A DNA stretch of 11,189 nt from Nitrosopumilales archaeon (GTDB lineage Archaea > Thermoproteota > Nitrososphaeria > Nitrososphaerales > Nitrosopumilaceae), in the NCBI GenBank assembly GCA_025350175.1, contig JANXYF010000199.1, positions 1 through 11,189 on the forward strand, written 5' to 3'. A program made the position numbers and the translations under genes. Of the stretch, positions 5,187 to 11,189 are shown piece by piece (the first letter of the stretch is position 1; every line of letters begins with the position of its first letter). The notes below the pieces were generated by a model. It saw only the letters and a program-made list of their open reading frames with translations. It did not search any database and was not told the DNA's origin.

Positions 5187-6367
5187 CAGACGGAGATTAT
5201 AGACATCTGTATGTTGTAATGGAACAAGAAGAAGGAAAACTTGTTCCAGTAAGTCTTGAGATGCTCTGTGAAGCAAGAAGGCTCATGGATGATTTTAATA
5301 TCAAATATTCTTCCAACGAAAAAGTTGTTGCTCTTCTTCTAGGAGACGGTGTCAAGGAAATCTCAAAAGATCTTATTGAACATGGTGCAGATGTTGTAGT
5401 ACTTGCAGATAATCTCGAGTTGCGTTATGTAAGAAATACAATTTATACAAAGTTGATTGCCCAGATTGTAACAGACAAAGATGTAGCAGCTAAAGTTGAA
5501 TCAATCGATGTTGGTAGTTTTAAAAAACCTCGTTACATGTTCTTTGCAGCAGATAGTGTAGGAAGACATCTCTCTTCTACTGTATTAGCAGAGCTTGATT
5601 CTGGTCTTGCATCAGATATTAACAAACTTATAATCGAAGATCTTCCATTAACCCACCAGATTAAAACCGCGGGCAAGCCTCTCATATATGAAAAAACACT
5701 TGAGATGTATAGACCTGATTTTTCAGGCTTTTTGTGGACTACAATTCTCTGCCTTGATAATAGAAATCCTACCATTGAGAGAGACTATCACCCACAGGCA
5801 TGCAGTATAATACCTGGAGTCTTTGAGATCAAAGAATCTGATCATACTAGAACTGGCAAGGTTATCGAATATTCTCCAAGATTTGACCAAAAGGATCTAT
5901 TGGTTAAGATACTTGATCGTAAAATTATAAAAAGTGAAGTTGATTATGATGCCTGCAAAACCATTGTAAGTTTTGGTCGGGGAATAAAGGAATCTCCAGA
6001 AGAAAATGTCAAACTAATAGAACAGCTTGCATCAGAGTTAGATGCAGAGATTGGAATTTCTCTGCCGTTATCAAAAAAACCAATTTCAATCAATCAAAGC
6101 GTTGATTCAAAATATTTTATTGCAGACAGAGTGATTGGCAGTAGTGGAAGAAAGGTAAGTCCCAAGTTGTACATTGCAGTGGGTATTAGTGGAGCAATCC
6201 AGCATCTTACTGGTATGAAAGACTCTGAATTTGTTCTTGCAATAAATCCTGATGAAAATTCTCCAATAAAAGATGAATGTGATATGTTTATCAAAGGAAA
6301 AATGGAAGATGTACTTCCGCTATTGATTGAAAATCTTAAAACGCAGAAAAAGGTCGTCCAAGCATAG
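5183..6367 (+). CDS. etfA: Electron transfer flavoprotein alpha subunit (FixB family)
   Basis: A 394-residue alpha subunit. The N-terminal domain (about residues 8-225) opens with LYVVMEQEEGKLVPVSLEML and includes LIEHGADVVVLAD, both typical of FixB. The C-terminal FAD-binding domain (about 260-385) has SFGRGI (263-268), then GSSGRKVSPKLYIA (319-332), GISGAIQHLTGM (334-345) and AINPDENSPI, all standard FAD contacts of the family. It is longer than many mitochondrial-type EtfA proteins but normal for FixB. Its ATG overlaps the etfB stop by 4 bp (ATGA), and GGTGAT (5174-5179), complementary to the 16S rRNA tail, lies just upstream. Translational coupling and 1:1 assembly are expected. Some substitutions in the first domain are not diagnostic for bifurcation. 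Confidence 0.93.
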   Translation: MTDGDYRHLYVVMEQEEGKLVPVSLEMLCEARRLMDDFNIKYSSNEKVVALLLGDGVKEISKDLIEHGADVVVLADNLELRYVRNTIYTKLIAQIVTDKDVAAKVESIDVGSFKKPRYMFFAADSVGRHLSSTVLAELDSGLASDINKLIIEDLPLTHQIKTAGKPLIYEKTLEMYRPDFSGFLWTTILCLDNRNPTIERDYHPQACSIIPGVFEIKESDHTRTGKVIEYSPRFDQKDLLVKILDRKIIKSEVDYDACKTIVSFGRGIKESPEENVKLIEQLASELDAEIGISLPLSKKPISINQSVDSKYFIADRVIGSSGRKVSPKLYIAVGISGAIQHLTGMKDSEFVLAINPDENSPIKDECDMFIKGKMEDVLPLLIENLKTQKKVVQA

Positions 6368-6370
6368 GTG
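6366..6370 (+). promoter_or_regulatory. Ribosome-binding site that fixes the TTG start of fixCX
   Basis: AGGTG overlaps the etfA stop codon and lies 8 bases before the TTG at 6379. The ATG at 6372 is out of frame and meets a TGA after a few codons, so TTG is the only sensible start. Confidence 0.6.
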
Positions 6371-6378
6371 TATGAATT

Positions 6379-8247
6379 TTGGAAAAGTATGATGTTGTAA
6401 TTGTTGGTGGAGGCTCTTCTGGACTTGCAGCTCTGAAGCAGTTATCAAACCGAGGCAAACAAGCTATTCTTTTAGAATCGGGTGGTAAGGTTGGCTCAAA
6501 GAGTGTTTCAGGAGGAATACTATATTCAAAAAAACCAAAGAAAGCAAATGTGCACAATGTTGAAGATGTCTATGAAAATTTTCTCTCTGATGCACCTGTA
6601 GAGAGAAAAATTACAAAATACATTTTGCATTCTACCTCAAAGGACAAGGTCTTTTCGATGGATTTGACATCGGCTCATGAGTATGAGGCAAACTTTGGCT
6701 ACTCTGTTCTTATGAATAAATTAAACAAATGGTTTGCAGACCAGGCAAACGAGAGCGCTCAAAAATACGGTGGGGGAATTATCCCAGGAGTACATGTCAG
6801 AGATATAAAATGGGATGGTGATAAAACAATAATCTATACTGATGAACTTGAAGAGATTCAAGCAAGTGCAGTTATTGCATCTGATGGAGTAAATTCTGAA
6901 GTTGCAAATATTACCGGTGCTAGAAAAAAATTTTCACCAAGTGAATTATACCAAGGTGTAAAAGTGGTAGTAAAATTACCAGAAGATATAATCAATGAAC
7001 GATTTGGAATTAGCTCACAAGAAGGTGCAGCTCATCTATTTGCAGGAGATGTTACTCTAAATCATATAGGTGGAGGATTTGTTTATACGAATCAAAATAC
7101 CTTGTCTGTTGGCGGAGTTTATCATTTGGATTCCTTACTTGAAAATCCAGTCTCACCATATGAAATGATAAATGCACTTTTAAAAAATCCAATGATAAGT
7201 GAATTTATCAAAGATCAAGTCCCTGTAAAAAAAGAAATAGACAAGAGTCTATCAAAAGAAGAACAAATTCGAATTCGCTTTGCAACAACTAAACTAATCA
7301 AGTCATGGACGGAAACAAGAGACGCGGTACTTTCTTCAAGTGGCAGAGACAGGCTAATCAAAAGTGGAAAATATGCATCTGAGGATGAAATACGAGCACA
7401 ATTGGCCTCACTTCAAACTCAGATGGCCGATAAATATGGAGTTACACTTGAGACTGATTATGTCGAAGTAGAATATAGCGCAAAGCTAATTCCTGATGGA
7501 AAGCGAGGCAGGATGAAAAATCCTTTCATTAAAAATGTCTTATTTACAGGCGATGCGGCTGGAAGAGGAATATTCATTGGACCAAAAATAGAGGGCCTTA
7601 ACGTAGGAATTGATGATGGAGTGAGGGCTGCAAATGCTATTGCAGATGCTCTGGATAAAAATAACTTGTCTTATGATACTCTTGGCAACGCATATTCCAG
7701 TTCTTTGGAGGAGAGCCACTATACTAAAGACATGAAAGAGATAGACAAGGATTATCTTAAGATCTTCCTAGTTGCTGCAAAAGATATTCCAAAAGATATC
7801 CTAAGTTCAAAGTACGGCATGGTAATCAAGCTGATGTCAAGTGATAAACTAAGAAATCTCTCAATTGGACTTGCAAATATTTTAGGATATGAAAAATTAT
7901 TACCACTAGTAGAATCCGAAGAGACCTATGTCAAAGTTCCAATGGAATTAGCAGACAGATTGGGCCAAAAAATTACTTCTTCTTACACTCTGAGCATACC
8001 GTCAATTGCTGCAAGAATTGGAAAATTAAATTTCAGTGATGATGAGATGGCACACATCAAAGTAATAAAACCCACAAGTGATTTTATGAAAAAGATGGTA
8101 ACACTATGTCCCACAAGATGTTACTCTATAGAAAATGACAAGGTGATGATACAACATGAGGGATGCATCGAATGTGGAACATGTTCTGAAGAAACAGATT
8201 GGAAACATACTCGTGGAGAAAAGGGAATCACCTATCAATACGGCTAA
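6379..8247 (+). CDS. fixC: FixC-like ETF:quinone oxidoreductase fused to a FixX-like ferredoxin domain
   Basis: A 622-residue flavoprotein with a ferredoxin-like tail. Residues 5-37 form the FAD Rossmann motif (VVIVGGGSSG, then ESGG), followed by the SVSGGILY segment typical of FixC. The second FAD motif, TGDAAGRG, lies near 390-397 and is followed by KIEGLNVGIDDGVRAAN. The C-terminus from about 570 is FixX-like: C577, C596, C599 and C602 (CP...GCIECGTC) are the expected four ligands of a [4Fe-4S] cluster; C581 is extra. FixC and FixX are separate genes in many bacteria but fused in ETF-QO. At 622 residues it is longer than a usual ETF-QO (about 540-560); the extra length seems to lie in the middle and just before the cluster. 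It should accept electrons from EtfAB and pass them to a quinone at the membrane face, or help reduce ferredoxin. TTG start, 11 bp after etfA. Confidence 0.9.
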   Translation: MEKYDVVIVGGGSSGLAALKQLSNRGKQAILLESGGKVGSKSVSGGILYSKKPKKANVHNVEDVYENFLSDAPVERKITKYILHSTSKDKVFSMDLTSAHEYEANFGYSVLMNKLNKWFADQANESAQKYGGGIIPGVHVRDIKWDGDKTIIYTDELEEIQASAVIASDGVNSEVANITGARKKFSPSELYQGVKVVVKLPEDIINERFGISSQEGAAHLFAGDVTLNHIGGGFVYTNQNTLSVGGVYHLDSLLENPVSPYEMINALLKNPMISEFIKDQVPVKKEIDKSLSKEEQIRIRFATTKLIKSWTETRDAVLSSSGRDRLIKSGKYASEDEIRAQLASLQTQMADKYGVTLETDYVEVEYSAKLIPDGKRGRMKNPFIKNVLFTGDAAGRGIFIGPKIEGLNVGIDDGVRAANAIADALDKNNLSYDTLGNAYSSSLEESHYTKDMKEIDKDYLKIFLVAAKDIPKDILSSKYGMVIKLMSSDKLRNLSIGLANILGYEKLLPLVESEETYVKVPMELADRLGQKITSSYTLSIPSIAARIGKLNFSDDEMAHIKVIKPTSDFMKKMVTLCPTRCYSIENDKVMIQHEGCIECGTCSEETDWKHTRGEKGITYQYG

Positions 8248-8248
8248 A

Positions 8249-8266
8249 TTTTTTTATTATATTTTA
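8249..8266 (+). terminator. T-rich terminator of the etf-fix operon
   Basis: Directly after the fixCX stop comes ATTTTTTTATTATATTTT, a T-rich archaeal-type termination stretch without a strong hairpin. The next gene converges from the opposite strand, ending at 8289. Confidence 0.5.
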
Positions 8267-8288
8267 GATATTTTACAAATGATTTGAT

Positions 8289-9053
8289 TTATCGCGTAAT
8301 CAAGTCAGGTGTTTTTTCTATTTTTCGCAGCTGTTCATATGCTTCTCTGATATATGCATAAAAATCAGGCATTGCGGGGTCTAGCATTGTATATGCCAAG
8401 TAAAAGTCTTCAGCCTCTCTTACATATCTCTTGATCTTTTCATGCCCTGGAATTTTGGCAATGAATCTCATGTTGTTTAGTCTATCTGCAAGTTTGATTA
8501 CTTTCACATCGTAATCTGATTTTGATAACATATTGCAATAATCATGAAACCTTTCAAATTCGCGCTCTTTATTGCTAGACCCGGGGTAAATTTCTAATGG
8601 CTTTGTCTTAAGAGTTGTAGCCACCTTGTTAACATAATAGCCAAATCTATGCTCAAAGTACGCATCAAAACCATATGCCTTTGAGGCATACAGGTCTAAA
8701 ATTCGTTCATCATCTTCTAAAATATCATGTAGCATGGCAGAAACTATCTGGGTACTTGTTACTGATCTATTTACTGACATGTAGTGTCTTATCACATCCA
8801 TCGTGACTGGCCAAATGTGAGTTTCAAGAAAAGATGAAGTGCTGTCCTCTCGTTTTACTCCTGCATGTGCCTCTTTTACCAACTCTATTGCACTTTCAAC
8901 AAAATTAGCTACGTGGAGATTGGTCTCTTTTTCAATAAATGGTATAATATCAGCAGTTTTGATCGATTCCATGTTTATATCTATGTCATACTCATTGAAA
9001 AATATGATCATTTTTGGTGCTGTCAAGTCTCCGTCGGAAATTCTCTGTGTCAA
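8289..9053 (-). CDS. RelA/SpoT-type HD hydrolase, stand-alone (candidate small alarmone hydrolase)
   Basis: Up to 254 residues containing the HD hydrolase fold of bifunctional RelA/SpoT enzymes, with no synthetase or TGS domain. The motif order matches: AHAGVKR (H63, R68), LETHIWPV (H79), MLHDILEDD (H109, D110, E113, D114), FG near 137-138, and IKLADRLNNMR (D190, N194). These line up with the Mn ligands and catalytic residues known from the Streptococcus Rel hydrolase domain (H53, H77, D78, D144, E81, D82, N148, R44). The reaction would be removal of the 3'-pyrophosphate of (p)ppGpp or a related nucleotide. The longest start is TTG at 9053; ATG at 9011 (240 aa) and ATG at 8972 (227 aa) are possible and lose nothing catalytic. 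It lies 20 bp after a small membrane protein gene, probably co-transcribed. The substrate in archaea is uncertain. Confidence 0.85.
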   Translation of the reverse strand: MTQRISDGDLTAPKMIIFFNEYDIDINMESIKTADIIPFIEKETNLHVANFVESAIELVKEAHAGVKREDSTSSFLETHIWPVTMDVIRHYMSVNRSVTSTQIVSAMLHDILEDDERILDLYASKAYGFDAYFEHRFGYYVNKVATTLKTKPLEIYPGSSNKEREFERFHDYCNMLSKSDYDVKVIKLADRLNNMRFIAKIPGHEKIKRYVREAEDFYLAYTMLDPAMPDFYAYIREAYEQLRKIEKTPDLITR

Positions 9054-9073
9054 AAAACGTTGGTTGATAGATT

Positions 9074-9295
9074 CTATTTCTCAGTATTCCATACTTTGTA
9101 TTTTCTAAGGCAATATAGAGTACTGATTAATATCACTACTCCAAAAGTAATAAAGAGCAATGGAATAGCTACCTCTAATTGATTTGGCGTTGGGTGATGT
9201 CTCTCTATAATGATGAAGGAAATTATTGAGTAGACTGACGTAATAATAACAACTCTAGCAGTGAGTTCCTTAGTAAGAGTTCCAAAAATTTTCAT
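9074..9295 (-). CDS. Two-helix small membrane protein upstream of the HD hydrolase
   Basis: A 73-residue protein with hydrophobic helices at about residues 13-30 and 41-62, a short polar loop (ERHHPTPNQ) between them, and a basic C-terminal end (RKYKVW) expected inside the cell. The two adjacent histidines in the loop could bind a metal but there is no recognised motif. It ends 20 bp before the longest reading of the HD hydrolase gene on the same strand, so the two probably form an operon. The membrane protein may tether or control the hydrolase; this is inference from position only. Family not recognised. Confidence 0.6.
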   Translation of the reverse strand: MKIFGTLTKELTARVVIITSVYSIISFIIIERHHPTPNQLEVAIPLLFITFGVVILISTLYCLRKYKVWNTEK

Positions 9296-9364
9296 GTTTG
9301 TTTTCTACTTGCATTCTGAATTAAGGTTATCCATTTATTTTCGCCCTTTATCTCAATTCCACAA

Positions 9365-9388
9365 CCCAATCAAAGAACTGAAAATAAA
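9365..9388 (+). repeat. 24-bp intergenic repeat, copy 1
   Basis: CCC(A/G)ATCAAAGAA followed by an A-rich tail; it matches 10573-10596 in 21 of 24 positions. The second copy is 29 bp before the start of the 96-residue gene, in promoter position. This copy is not next to any + strand gene. The rest of 9296-9468 holds only the hairpin described next. Confidence 0.45.
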
Positions 9389-9407
9389 ATAAGTAATACC
9401 TGATTCT

Positions 9408-9430
9408 AATCTATATGGTAGATTTTTTTT
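9408..9430 (+). terminator. Orphan hairpin with T8 tract
   Basis: AATCTA (9408-9413) pairs with TAGATT (9419-9424) around TATGG, and the T tract 9423-9430 follows. It looks like a + strand terminator, yet no + strand gene precedes it; the nearest upstream genes run on the minus strand. It shares the 16 bases ATTTTTTTTATTTCAA with the terminator at 4114-4129. Confidence 0.4.
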
Positions 9431-9468
9431 ATTTCAAGTTTAAGATTTTATTTTAAAATGAATTTATC

Positions 9469-9768
9469 CTATTGAGTTATCAATTCAGTAGGCTTGATCT
9501 TATTTTTCATGTAAGGAATTAGTTTTCCCATATCTTCCATTGCATCATCGATATTTTTTTTCTGCTGCATGCCAAGTTTTGGACCAATTCTTTGCTCGTA
9601 TTCAGAAATTTCCACATAAAGTTTTTGCCCCTTATCCATAAGTTCATGTGCTTTTCTGATAGGATCAGAGTGATCGTTCCAACCCCAGGTAAGTTTTGAT
9701 ATCTCTCCAGATAACTCAAAAATTTTAATCACTTTAAGGAGGCCTTCTTCATCAAAGTATTCTGACAT
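9469..9768 (-). CDS. Small, probably helical cytosolic protein, function unknown
   Basis: A 99-residue soluble protein rich in charged residues. The pattern suggests three or four helices: EEGLLKVIKIFELSGEISKL, then a WGWNDHSDP turn, a long helix around residues 37-60, and a DDAMEDMGKLIPYMKNK helix. No Cys, no catalytic motif and no membrane segment are seen, and I do not recognise the family. ATG at 9768 is preceded by TATAAATA on the minus strand (9784-9791), giving a probably leaderless message. A 20-bp element at 9805-9824 upstream of the TATA box recurs at the same distance before the response-regulator gene at 9913-10272, so the two are likely co-regulated and may act in one pathway. 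Confidence 0.7.
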   Translation of the reverse strand: MSEYFDEEGLLKVIKIFELSGEISKLTWGWNDHSDPIRKAHELMDKGQKLYVEISEYEQRIGPKLGMQQKKNIDDAMEDMGKLIPYMKNKIKPTELITQ

Positions 9769-9783
9769 ACTTTTAATGTAAAT

Positions 9784-9791
9784 TATTTATA
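9784..9791 (-). promoter_or_regulatory. TATA box for the 99-residue protein gene
   Basis: TATAAATA on the minus strand, 16-23 bp before the ATG at 9768, which implies a leaderless or nearly leaderless transcript. The shared 20-bp element begins 13 bp further upstream. Confidence 0.5.
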
Positions 9792-9804
9792 TTCTATTAG
9801 GCAC

Positions 9805-9824
9805 AGTTTGTTCTTTGTAAACAA
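9805..9824 (-). promoter_or_regulatory. Shared upstream element, copy 1
   Basis: On the minus strand it reads TTGTTTACAAAGAACAAACT and starts 37 bp before the ATG at 9768. It matches the element at 10307-10326 in 18 of 20 positions. Both copies lie just upstream of the expected TATA position, where archaeal activators or BRE-like elements act. Confidence 0.5.
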
Positions 9825-9912
9825 GCTTGGCGTAATGGAGCATTTGTGGGATTTTTTAACAAATATTGGTTTTTCATAACGACAAAAAATTAAGAGCATT
9901 TTATGCATAATT

Positions 9913-10272
9913 CTAATGGATACAGAGTTTGTTTACTAACTCCTTGATTTTATTCATATCAAAGGGCTTTGGAAGAATTGCTGTAGCGCCATACTCTTCT
10001 AATTTTTCATCAATATCGATTGAACCGCTGACTAGAACTACAACCGCATTTGGATCACACTCTTTGATATTTTTTAATCCATAGAATCCGTCATATTCAG
10101 GCATGTGGATATCCATGAATAGAATATCAGGTCTGTGTTTTTGATATAACTCTGCAGCTTCTTTACCATTTCTTCCTGTGGCTATGACGTTTATGTTGCT
10201 AAATTGTAGTAATTCAACAAAACAAGTAAGCAATTCCTTATTGTCATCAATAACTATAGCATTGATTCCCAT
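9913..10272 (-). CDS. Single-domain response regulator (CheY-like receiver)
   Basis: A 119-residue stand-alone receiver domain. The acidic pocket is D9-D10, the phosphoacceptor is D54 (LFMDIHMPEYDG), the switch serine is S82 (VLVSGS) and the invariant lysine is K102 (LPKPFD). All five conserved positions are present, so it should be phosphorylated by a histidine kinase. No output domain is attached, so it works through a partner protein, as CheY does. No kinase or chemotaxis gene is in the window. A candidate partner or co-regulated gene is the 99-residue protein downstream on the same strand, which has its own promoter with the same 20-bp element. A T6 run near 9886-9892 on the minus strand may end this transcript. 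Confidence 0.92.
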   Translation of the reverse strand: MGINAIVIDDNKELLTCFVELLQFSNINVIATGRNGKEAAELYQKHRPDILFMDIHMPEYDGFYGLKNIKECDPNAVVVLVSGSIDIDEKLEEYGATAILPKPFDMNKIKELVNKLCIH

Positions 10273-10306
10273 ATGCTATGGAGATTGCATGCCTTCTATA
10301 GGGTAT

Positions 10307-10326
10307 AGTCTGTTTTTTGTAAACAA
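10307..10326 (-). promoter_or_regulatory. Shared upstream element, copy 2
   Basis: On the minus strand it reads TTGTTTACAAAAAACAGACT, starting 35 bp before the ATG at 10272 of the response regulator. A second short match follows in both promoters: CCTAATAGAA at copy 1 and CCCTATAGAA at copy 2, a few bases closer to the start codon. The TATA box here would be the weak CTATACCCTATAG. Confidence 0.5.
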
Positions 10327-10572
10327 ACGTGATATTTCATGTAACTATTTGACGAACTAAACGGTTCGGTCATGTGCACATATGATTTTTCACAGATATC
10401 GGCAAATAATGAATGGAGGATATGGCTTCACAAATTGGAGATGTGCCACCATTGTGAAACTATGATGATCCAGTTAAAAGATAACTTCAACTGGGTAAAT
10501 CAGATTTGAAAAAACCATTCTATTTACCAACGTTTTACACATATCTTAAGGACATAATTCTCCATTTTCCTC
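10327..10572. other. Gene-poor stretch, possible decayed coding sequence
   Basis: No intact gene was found between the response regulator (starts 10272) and the + strand gene at 10625, a gap of 352 bases. A + strand frame beginning ATG at 10413, after the AT-rich 10380s, reads MEDMASQIGDVPPL and hits TGA. The same frame continues with protein-like composition (NYDDPVKR, one more stop, then KKPFYLPTFYTYLKD) as far as 10590. This could be a pseudogene or chance. A small hairpin (GAC-GAAC facing GTTC-GTC, one bulged G) lies at 10351-10371. Confidence 0.3.
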
Positions 10573-10602
10573 CCCGATCAAAGAATTAAAAATAAATAAT
10601 AA
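10573..10602 (+). promoter_or_regulatory. Promoter region of the 96-residue gene with 24-bp repeat copy 2
   Basis: CCCGATCAAAGAATT with an A-rich tail (10573-10596) repeats the element at 9365-9388. AAATAATAAC at 10593-10602 is a possible TATA box, 23-32 bp before the ATG at 10625. Confidence 0.4.
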
Positions 10603-10624
10603 CTAAGAAAAGTCATTTTTTCTC

Positions 10625-10915
10625 ATGTCATTTCTTAGAGGTGCAAATAGAACGGCTGTAGTGATGTGTATTGAAATAGCATTGATGAGAAAAGGTAATG
10701 TCAATTATAGCCTGGTTCTATCAAAACTTCATTCACTTTACAACTGTAGTATCTATGATTGTATAGACAATCCAATATCTTTGAAAACTGTATTAAAACA
10801 AGTTTACACGAATGATTATGATTCTATTTTAGATGATATTGGTAAAGAGATGATTGTAATGGATATGGGAGAACTTAAACTCGAGTTTTCACAAATAATG
10901 AGAAGTAATCCGTGA
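10625..10915 (+). CDS. Small signalling/output-domain-like protein (possibly NitrOD5-type)
   Basis: A 96-residue soluble protein with an alpha-helical pattern. Its core, from about residue 12 to 75, has the spacing Y-x3-L-x2-L-x3-Y-x3-(C)-x3-C-x2-P-x4-L-x7-YD-x2-L; it resembles, from memory, the thaumarchaeal output domain called NitrOD5, which occurs alone or attached to receiver and sensor domains. That assignment was not checked. Two cysteines (in NCSIYDC) are four residues apart; no metal motif is complete. Its TGA overlaps the GTG start of a response-regulator reading frame (GTGA), so it was part of a two-gene signalling operon. A role downstream of, or as a partner to, a receiver protein is therefore plausible. 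Confidence 0.65.
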   Translation: MSFLRGANRTAVVMCIEIALMRKGNVNYSLVLSKLHSLYNCSIYDCIDNPISLKTVLKQVYTNDYDSILDDIGKEMIVMDMGELKLEFSQIMRSNP

Positions 10916-10989
10916 CATATACAATACTTGTAGCAGACGATGAAAAATTTATCCGAGATGTACTCAAAGATATCCAACACGTCATATGA
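10912..10989 (+). pseudogene. Truncated response regulator (N-terminal 25 codons of a receiver domain)
   Basis: GTG at 10912, overlapping the previous stop, opens MTYTILVADDEKFIRDVLKD, the first beta strand, acidic pair (DDE) and first helix of a receiver domain. The frame ends at TGA 10987-10989 after 25 codons. A functional receiver needs about 115 residues, including the phosphorylated Asp and the Lys of strand 5, and no other + strand frame downstream restores it. The sequence instead runs into the 3' end of a membrane-protein gene on the opposite strand. The gene was probably cut by a deletion or rearrangement, or by an assembly join at about 10975-10990. A functional 25-residue peptide is unlikely. 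Confidence 0.65.
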
Positions 10990-11189
10990 ATTGCATGATA
11001 AACCCATGATCCCATCTTGTAATTACATGCAAGACAACAAGTGTCACAAGCATTGCAGCAAGAATTGCCTGACCATGGACTAGTCTGCTAAAGAATTTTA
11101 AATTCTTACCAGATGTGAATTTGAGTATTATTCCACTAATCATTGATACTGTCATGAGTATGGCCATTGAAAGTGAGATATAATCCAGG
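10982..11189 (-). CDS. Partial membrane protein, C-terminal part (runs off the right edge)
   Basis: The frame is open from the right edge through 68 visible residues to a TGA at 10982-10984, so the start lies beyond the window; the internal ATG at 11167 is not needed. Two transmembrane helices are visible: one with LDYISLSMAILMTVSMISG, and one with SRLVHGQAILAAMLVTLVVLHVI. The second has a histidine at each end, 16 residues apart, and follows a basic segment (SGKNLKFFSR). This recalls the haem-binding helices of cytochrome b561-like or other membrane cytochromes, but that is only a hint. The stop lies inside the palindrome TCATATGA, which also ends the truncated response regulator on the other strand. 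Confidence 0.6.
   Translation of the reverse strand, partial: LDYISLSMAILMTVSMISGIILKFTSGKNLKFFSRLVHGQAILAAMLVTLVVLHVITRWDHGFIMQFI

Noticed and set aside
8839..9182. Two + strand frames opposite the HD hydrolase start
   Set aside because: They are antisense to a gene with complete catalytic motifs and have no domain of their own.
10361..10371. GGTTCGGTC resembling a tRNA T-arm
   Set aside because: No acceptor, anticodon or D-arm can be folded around it, and the T-stem does not close.

Overview
The window looks like a piece of an AT-rich genome from an ammonia-oxidising archaeon or close relative (Nitrososphaerota, formerly Thaumarchaeota). The signs are a membrane-anchored plastocyanin-like protein, a secreted pentapeptide protein with the 'WW...GQIDD' segment I associate with thaumarchaeal exported proteins, a tiny CxxC-x17-CxxC zinc ribbon, a small output-domain-like protein followed by a response-regulator start, and TATA boxes 23-32 bp before start codons, which suggests leaderless transcripts. 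No rRNA, tRNA, CRISPR array, transposase or integrase was seen.

Layout. 1-2314: envelope and regulator block. It holds a small anchored peptide (-), a four-helix membrane protein (+), a two-gene operon of a three-helix membrane protein and a winged-helix regulator (-), and a cupredoxin (+). A diverged ~41 bp repeat carrying an inverted repeat lies before the first two genes, and a related half-site lies before the cupredoxin. This is a possible local regulon of the winged-helix protein. 2392-4094: a secreted pentapeptide-repeat protein, a 35-residue cysteine-rich ORF, a doubtful 83-residue ORF (all -), and the zinc ribbon (+).

4231-8266: one tightly packed + strand operon, etfB(fixA)-etfA(fixB)-fixCX. 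The first two genes overlap by 4 bp. The third starts with TTG and fuses a FixC/ETF-quinone-oxidoreductase-like flavoprotein to a FixX-like ferredoxin tail. EtfAB should take electrons from flavin donors and FixCX should pass them to a quinone or low-potential acceptor. Whether the module bifurcates electrons cannot be decided from sequence alone.

8289-10272: minus-strand genes. These are a two-helix membrane protein followed by a stand-alone RelA/SpoT-type HD hydrolase with every catalytic residue I can map, then a small helical protein, then a single-domain CheY-like receiver. The last two share a 20-bp upstream element (18/20 identical) at the same distance from their start codons. 10273-10624 holds no convincing gene. 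10625-11189: a 96-residue protein that may match the thaumarchaeal NitrOD5 output domain is coupled by a GTGA overlap to only the first 25 codons of a response regulator. That fragment stops inside a TCATATGA palindrome, which also gives the stop codon of a partial membrane protein entering from the right edge.
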